A stretch of 64,000 nucleotides of DNA from Symbiodinium natans (Eukaryota; Sar; Dinophyceae; Suessiales; Symbiodiniaceae), in assembly GCA_905221605.1 (NCBI GenBank), contig CAJNDS010002108.1:62001-126000 (forward strand). The letters run 5' to 3'. A program made the translations under genes and the position numbers. Positions 59,484-64,000 of this stretch are shown one piece after another. Each line of letters opens with the position of its first letter. The first letter of the stretch is position 1. The notes beneath the pieces are model-generated. The model saw only the letters and a list, made by a program, of their open reading frames with translations, had not been told where the DNA came from and made no database searches.

Positions 59484-60137
59484 GGGGTTTAGGGTTTAGG
59501 GTTTGGGGTTTAGGGTTTGGGGTTCAGGGTTTAGGGTTTAGGGTTTCTGGGGTTTGGGGCTTAGCGGAAAACCCTGAGGCAACTGAGATCCCGGCTCCAG
59601 CCGAGAGTGCCCTGGTCGGCCCTGCGATCTACGCCGCGCGGTTGCCCTTTTGATGCTTCCTTCTCTTTGCTCCCTTGGGCAGCCCCCCATGGATAATCTT
59701 CAAGCTTACTTGGGGGCTCATGGGTACTTATAACCCCAATCATCACTGCACTTATAAGCCCCTTAAGTTCCCTAAGTAGACTTAGTAATTGGAGTAGGGT
59801 TTGGGGTGTACGGTGCTGACACGTAGGGCTGGGGGCCTGGGAAGGGCCCTGCGTTGCTGAGGTGGAGAAACCTGAACACAGGTATCCTCAAGGAAGCCGA
59901 CAATGAGAAGCGCGTGAGCCGCCTGGGTGCAGCCAGCCCCCCCCCCCCCCCTGTTGCCTCTGAGCTCGGAGCGCCATCCGTAACCCCTGAACCCCAGACC
60001 CTCAACCTCTCTCTAGGTGTACTCGAGGAAGGGGAGGTTTCCCTCCTAATGTTAAGCAACACAGGGGTCCCATGCCATCCACCATGCTTGAGAGAGGCCA
60101 GATGGTCACCTGTCTTGGGTTCTGGGTTTTGGGTCTA
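59484..60137. other. G-strand array, family B end and unique island
   Basis: TTTAGGG/TTTGGGG units at 59484-59555, family B end at 59704-59735, C tract near 59938-59951. The opposed frames at 59772-60138 lack motifs. Confidence 0.5.
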
Positions 60138-60215
60138 AATTAGGGTCCCCCTTACTGGGTTGCTATGATAAGGCGGCCCCTCATAGTGAGGGTACCCAGA
60201 AAGGGACCCCTAATT
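60138..60215. mobile_element. Foldback element (family H)
   Basis: AATTAGGGTCCCCCTTACTG pairs with AGAAAGGGACCCCTAATT; the inner CTATGA/TCATAG pairs too. Confidence 0.75.
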
Positions 60216-60285
60216 GTCAGAACTGACCAGAGAAAGGCGTCCAGCGGGCCACATTAAAAGCAGATCTGGGCAGGCCCCTGGGAGG

Positions 60286-60345
60286 ATTTAGGGTTTAGGA
60301 TTTAGGGTTTGGGGTTTGGGGTTTCGGGTTTCGGGTTTGGGGTTT
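60286..60345. repeat. G-strand tract, TTTGGGG/TTTCGGG
   Basis: Short variant telomere-like run upstream of the transhydrogenase-like exons. Confidence 0.85.
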
Positions 60346-60400
60346 GGCCTGATTTGGGGGTTCCAGTTTTTCGAATCCTCCCAGGGTCTGGGGTTTTCAG

Positions 60401-60438
60401 GCATGGTGCCATCGGTGGCCGAGAAGCTCATCGGCAAG
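60401..60438 (+). other. Exon A of an NAD(P) transhydrogenase-like gene
   Basis: After TTTTCAG the frame reads MVPSVAEKLIGK, the conserved N-terminal segment of proton-translocating NAD(P) transhydrogenase and related alanine dehydrogenases (typically RRVAMVPSVVEKLL). It ends AAG before GC, a non-canonical donor accepted in dinoflagellates. Exon B at 60736 continues it directly. Confidence 0.6.
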
Positions 60439-60468
60439 GCCATCGCGCGCCCAAGCTATTCCAAACAG

Positions 60469-60690
60469 ACAAACCCCAAGCCCCAAACCCCAAGCCCCAA
60501 GCCCCAAGCCCCAAGCCCCCAAACCCCAAACCCCAAGCCCCAAGCCCCAAGCCCCAAGCCCAAGCCCCAAGCCCCAAGCCCCAAGCCCCAAGCCCCAAGC
60601 CCAAGCCCCAAGCCCCAAGCCCCAAGCCCCAAGCAAGCCCCAAGCCCCAAGCCCCAAGCCCCAAGCCCCAACCCCAGACCCTAAACCCTA
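60469..60690. repeat. CCCCAAG variant array inside the intron
   Basis: About 27 CCCCAAG units with CCCAAGC slips, then CCCTAAA. It lies between the two transhydrogenase-like exons. Pro/Lys/Gln frames here are artefacts. Confidence 0.93.
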
Positions 60691-60735
60691 AACCACCCCG
60701 CCCCCCTCCCCTCCACTCCCTGACTCCCTCCAGAG

Positions 60736-60804
60736 CAGGGCTACAAGATCAGCGTGGAAGCGGGCGCCGGGGCCAAAAGCGGCATCCCGGACTCGGCTTA
60801 CAAG
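60736..60804 (+). other. Exon B of an NAD(P) transhydrogenase-like gene
   Basis: The frame reads QGYKISVEAGAGAKSGIPDS then AYK. GY-x-[IV]-x-VE-x-GAG-x-x-[AS]-x4-D-x-x-Y is the next signature of the transhydrogenase/alanine dehydrogenase N-terminal domain. Joined to exon A it gives AEKLIGK-QGYKISVE, as expected. It again ends AAG before GC. Downstream exons are not found in the window, so this is a partial gene. Confidence 0.65.
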
Positions 60805-60837
60805 GCAAAGCCCGACTTCCCCGAAAGCCCAACGAGG

Positions 60838-60972
60838 TTTAGGGTTTAGGGTTTACGCCTAGGGTTCAGGGTCCTACTCGGACACCCCGTAGTACCCGTA
60901 TTCCCTTGGAGGTTTAGGGTTCAGGGCTAGGGTTTAGGGTCTACCAGGACATCCCTGGAGTACCCGTATTCC
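60838..60972. repeat. G-strand tract flanked by a diverged direct repeat
   Basis: Two copies of a segment ending AGTACCCGTATTCCC (about 60870-60906 and 60936-60972, about 80% alike) flank a short TTTAGGG-like tract. Confidence 0.65.
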
Positions 60973-61399
60973 CCTTCTTTAAAGTCTTAGGATCCCTTCT
61001 AAACAAAATCAAACCAAAAAATTTTATCTAGGTTATTGGGTAACCTAGTTTATGCTAAAAACCGGTTCCGTCCTTGAAGGTCCCCGGATTAATATATAAG
61101 TGGAGTTGTGCGTAGCCTCAACGGGCAACCTTTGAAAATCCCACACTTTGACTGCCCGTGCACCCTCGAGCAATCTTCTAATCCCCCCCCCCCCCAGCCC
61201 TCTAACTCTCTCTTTGCAGCATGCAACCTCCCTCGAACCTTAGCTCCTCAACCCCGCCCCTTACAACCCTTAACCCCCAAAACCCCTAACCCTCAACCCT
61301 ACAAACCTCAACCTGGTCACCCCCTGCGGCATCCTTGGCAGGCGGTTGGGTGCACGATTGCCTCCAGAAACCAGGCGCCAGTAGGGTTCGGGGTTTGGG
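60973..61399. other. Unique island
   Basis: About 430 bp with a C tract near 61182-61195. The frame at 61108-61404 runs into repeats and is Pro-rich. No gene. Confidence 0.45.
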
Positions 61400-61670
61400 T
61401 TTAGGGGGGAGGGTTTCGGGTTTCGGGTTTCGGGTTTAGGGTTTAGGGTTTAGGGTTTAGGGTTTAGGGTTGTTGGGATTTAGGACTTTGGGAGATTAGG
61501 CCATGGCCGGGTCGGGCGTACAGACAAGCTGCTGCCATGAGCCGGTGCGTGTCTTAGACGTTTGGCTACCCAAGCTCCTCAACCCCCTTAAACTAGCACT
61601 AAACTTATGGAACCCTAAACCCTAAACCCTAAACCCCTCTTACTTTCGCCCATGCTCACTACCTTTCCAG
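61400..61670. repeat. G-strand array, island, short C-strand array
   Basis: TTTCGGG then TTTAGGG at 61412-61470, an island of about 135 bp, CCCTAAA at 61610-61637. Confidence 0.8.
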
Positions 61671-61710
61671 GTGGTCGGCGACAGCGAGCTGCTCTTCGTG
61701 CCTTTGCCTG
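61671..61710 (+). other. Exon-like fragment with acceptor and donor
   Basis: CTTTCCAG precedes VVGDSELLFVPLP, which is followed by GT. Internal-exon-like but very short; unrecognised. Confidence 0.25.
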
Positions 61711-62285
61711 GTTTGGGGTCTCTCCCGGGCTTATTATGGTTCCGGCAGTCCAGGAGCTCTTCAGGATGTTTAGGGTTGTTTGGGGTTTAGCGTTTAGGGT
61801 TTAGGGTTTGGGATTAGGGTTTAGGGTTTAGGGTTTTTTGGGTTTTGGGTTACATTAGAGTCTTTCAAAAAGTCTCCGTCGTCCCAGGCGATTAATCCCG
61901 TTCCAGAAGGAGAACTGAAGAGCTATGGCGGCAGCTCGGATGGATCAGCGATCATTGGTGTTTCTTGATCAGAGTCCTCCTCAAGGTAACTTTGGACAGG
62001 GCGTTTCCTTATCAAGCGGGTCCCGAAACACGCCCGGGGGGGGGGGGGAACCGCAACACAACCACCAAGTATCATAAGTGGTGCAGAGAAGATGCTTCCT
62101 GCCGAGGCAATGCCTTCACACAGCAGTGCGCCACTAAAGCCCTTCCGAACTCCCTGTACATGGTCAGTTCATAGGTGCACCTTCATCTTGGGAAACCCTA
62201 AACCCTAAACCCAAAATCCGATTCCCAGCAGCAAAAGGAGAAGAAACAAATCTAGGACCTCCTGCTCACCAGTAGGAAGCTTTAG
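61711..62285. other. G-strand tract and unique island
   Basis: TTTAGGG-like at 61785-61850, then about 430 bp of unique DNA with a G tract near 62037-62049. The frame at 61965-62174 has no recognised motif. Confidence 0.45.
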
Positions 62286-62418
62286 CCCGAAACCCGAAAC
62301 CCGAAACCCGAAACCCGAAACCCGAAACCCGAAACCCGAAACCCTAAACTCTAAACCCTAAACCCTAAACCCTAAACCCTAAACCCTAAACCCTAAACCC
62401 TAAACCCTAAACCCTAAA
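62286..62418. repeat. CCCGAAA then CCCTAAA array
   Basis: Eight CCCGAAA units followed by about ten CCCTAAA units. Confidence 0.96.
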
Positions 62419-63594
62419 CTGCCGAGAGCGCCGCTGTCCATATGCATGGGCGCTCGAGGCTTCGACCGAGGTCCCCGACCGAGCGTCTCCACAGAACGGT
62501 GAGGGAGGGTAAAGCCTCCCGGTAGACGAGACGGCAGTGACTGGCTACGCCTCAGACCCAGGGCGTCAGCCCCAATATAATTAGGACCCCAAATCGACGA
62601 CCATTGATGTGTTTTAGTGTTTTTTGCGGGGGTCGGGGGGGTACCCCCCGGGGGGTCTGGGGCCCGGGCTGGCAGATTCCGGGGACCCCCCCTGCCGGGG
62701 CCGGTCCAGGGGGGGCTCCTGCAGCGATTTTGCCTCCGATGGTTGCCTTCAAACCCCTTTTTGGGACCCCTGGGACCCCTTGGCACCTCCTTGGGACCTC
62801 CCTGGGACCCCCTGCAGGACCATTGCTCCCAAAATAGTGTTTTGCCTCCGATCCTTTGTGGGAATCTGGACCCCTAGGACCCGCTTTTTTTGCTGGGCTG
62901 GGACCTTCCAGGGACCCCCTTTGAGGGCCTCCTCAGTGGCGTCACGTACCTGGGAATCTGGACCCCTAAAAACCCCCTTTGAAACCCCTTGGGACCTTCC
63001 TGGGACCCCCTTTGAGGGCCTCCACCTGTCAGTGGCATCACGTATCAGTGCAACCTGCCTGAAAAACCTCCTGGAACCCGACCCACCCCCCTGGGACCCC
63101 CCCTGGAACCCCACCTGCCTGGGAGCCCGGAAACCCCTTCTGGGCCCCCCTAAGACCCCCCACAGTTCTGGATTTATGAGGCCTCCCGACCAAAGCTCCA
63201 GCCTCACTCTGAAACTGAGCTGACAGGGTCTCAGGCCCTGTTCAGACCTCCCGAATACTCTTGAAGCCCCGAGATCCAGGATTTGCCCAGACGCGTAAGA
63301 AAATGTGGGTTTTTTTAGTATTGCAAATCGACGGTTTTGGGCACCCTCCATTTTAAGAAGCAGGGGCCGGCCGAGGCCCCTGCTACCCCCGACCGTTTTT
63401 GCTGCCCTTTCAAGCCCGAAAATGTGGGTTTTTTGTATTGCAATTGACGGTTTTGGGCACCTTCCATTTTACTCCGTGAAAGCTCCAAGAAGCCTACGAG
63501 CCAATGACAGGCTCCACGAAGCTCGGCAGACCCCGCCCTGCTCTTTCTTTGCAAAAAGCAAGAAAGCCCCCCTTGAGGGGGGTTTGGGGGGTGA
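62419..63594. other. 1.2 kb GC-rich island with internal repeats
   Basis: C/G-rich sequence with loosely repeated GGGACCCC/TTTGAGGGCCTCC and GGCGTCACGTACCTGGGAAT blocks at 62600-63060. A direct repeat around GACGGTTTTGGGCACC lies at about 63301-63355 and 63420-63472. Opposed frames of about 200 codons (62624-63223 plus, 62749-63351 minus) arise from the repeats and are not called as genes. Confidence 0.55.
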
Positions 63595-63666
63595 ACCCTA
63601 AACCCTAAATGAGAATAATTTGGGTGGTTGGGGTGGGACTACATGCTAACGCAAGCGAGCGGCCCG

Positions 63667-63681
63667 GGTGCTTTTAGCACC
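63667..63681. other. Small hairpin next to telomere-type array, second copy
   Basis: GGTGCT TTT AGCACC followed by AGCGA, the same as at 47895-47909 apart from one loop base. The CCCTAAA array starts 20 bases further on. Confidence 0.6.
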
Positions 63682-63700
63682 AGCGAGCTTCCCTTCTATA

Positions 63701-64000
63701 CACCCTAAACCCTAAACCCTAAACCCTAAACCCTAAACCCTAAACCCTAAACCCTAAACCCTAAACCCTAAACCCTAAAACTAAACCCTAAACCCTAAAC
63801 CCTAAACCCTAAACCCTAAACCCTAAACCCTAAACCCTAAACCCTAAACCCTAAAAACCCTAAACCCTAAACCCTAAACCCTAAACCCTAAACCCTAAAC
63901 CCTAAACCCTAAACCCTAAACCCTAAACCCTAAACCCTAAACCCTAAACCCTAAACCCTAAACCCTAAACCCAAGCCCCCCAAGACCCTAAAAGGGAAGA
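63701..64000. repeat. Telomere-type array, C-rich strand, to window end
   Basis: About 38 CCCTAAA units with two slips, then a degraded end (CCCAAGCCCCCCAAGACC). Confidence 0.96.

Noticed and set aside
62400-63554. Opposed frames of about 200 codons, Pro/Gly/Arg-rich
   Set aside because: They coincide with GC-rich internal repeats, overlap each other and have no recognisable domain.

Overview
This window is nuclear DNA of a dinoflagellate, most likely from a subtelomeric or telomere-repeat-rich region. Four observations support this. The seven-base repeat CCCTAAA/TTTAGGG (plant-type, also used by dinoflagellates) recurs in dozens of arrays. Both LTR retrotransposons carry a match to the 3' half of the dinoflagellate spliced leader (DinoSL) inside their LTRs. 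Exon-like fragments end in AAG before GC or GT, fitting the relaxed dinoflagellate 5' splice site. The only complete host-type gene is an intronless ubiquitin-like/RCC1-like repeat gene of a style common in Symbiodiniaceae.

Layout. 1-12.65 kb: telomere-type arrays in both orientations alternate with short unique islands, and a 2.5 kb CA microsatellite lies at 1.4-3.9 kb. 12651-22337: a copia-type LTR retrotransposon (called E1 here) with Gag, CCCH and CCHC fingers, two tandem protease-like motifs, a broken methyltransferase-like domain, integrase, a 2-oxoglutarate/Fe(II) dioxygenase-like domain, reverse transcriptase and RNase H. 22.3-29.95 kb: telomere patchwork with exon-like fragments and foldback elements. 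29951-38796: a second LTR element (E2) with one 2,611-codon ORF rich in RNA-binding motifs (WW, S1, six CCCH fingers, SAM-like) and no polymerase. 38.8-45.6 kb: patchwork. 45620-47107: the RCC1-like gene. 47-64 kb: patchwork with several foldback families, a minisatellite and two exons of an NAD(P) transhydrogenase-like gene.

How the parts relate. E1 and E2 share the LTR head, the primer-binding site, a block of about 140 bp before the 3' LTR and the polypurine tract. E2 also keeps a 36-base vestige of the pol gene. They therefore look like an autonomous-type element and its non-autonomous partner. Both are inserted in telomeric repeats with the same 5-bp duplication (CCCTA for E1, TAGGG for E2), so both hit the same phase of the repeat in opposite orientations. 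Their LTR pairs differ at only one base each, so both insertions are recent. The primer-binding site matches the anticodon arm of initiator tRNA-Met (half-tRNA priming).

Many telomere-type arrays appear to have been inserted into older unique sequence. At least five are bounded by direct duplications of the flanking DNA, and one of these splits an exon-like reading frame. Between arrays lie small foldback (MITE-like) elements of several families. Coordinates of arrays and islands are read by eye and may be off by a few bases; domain calls come from motifs, without database searches.
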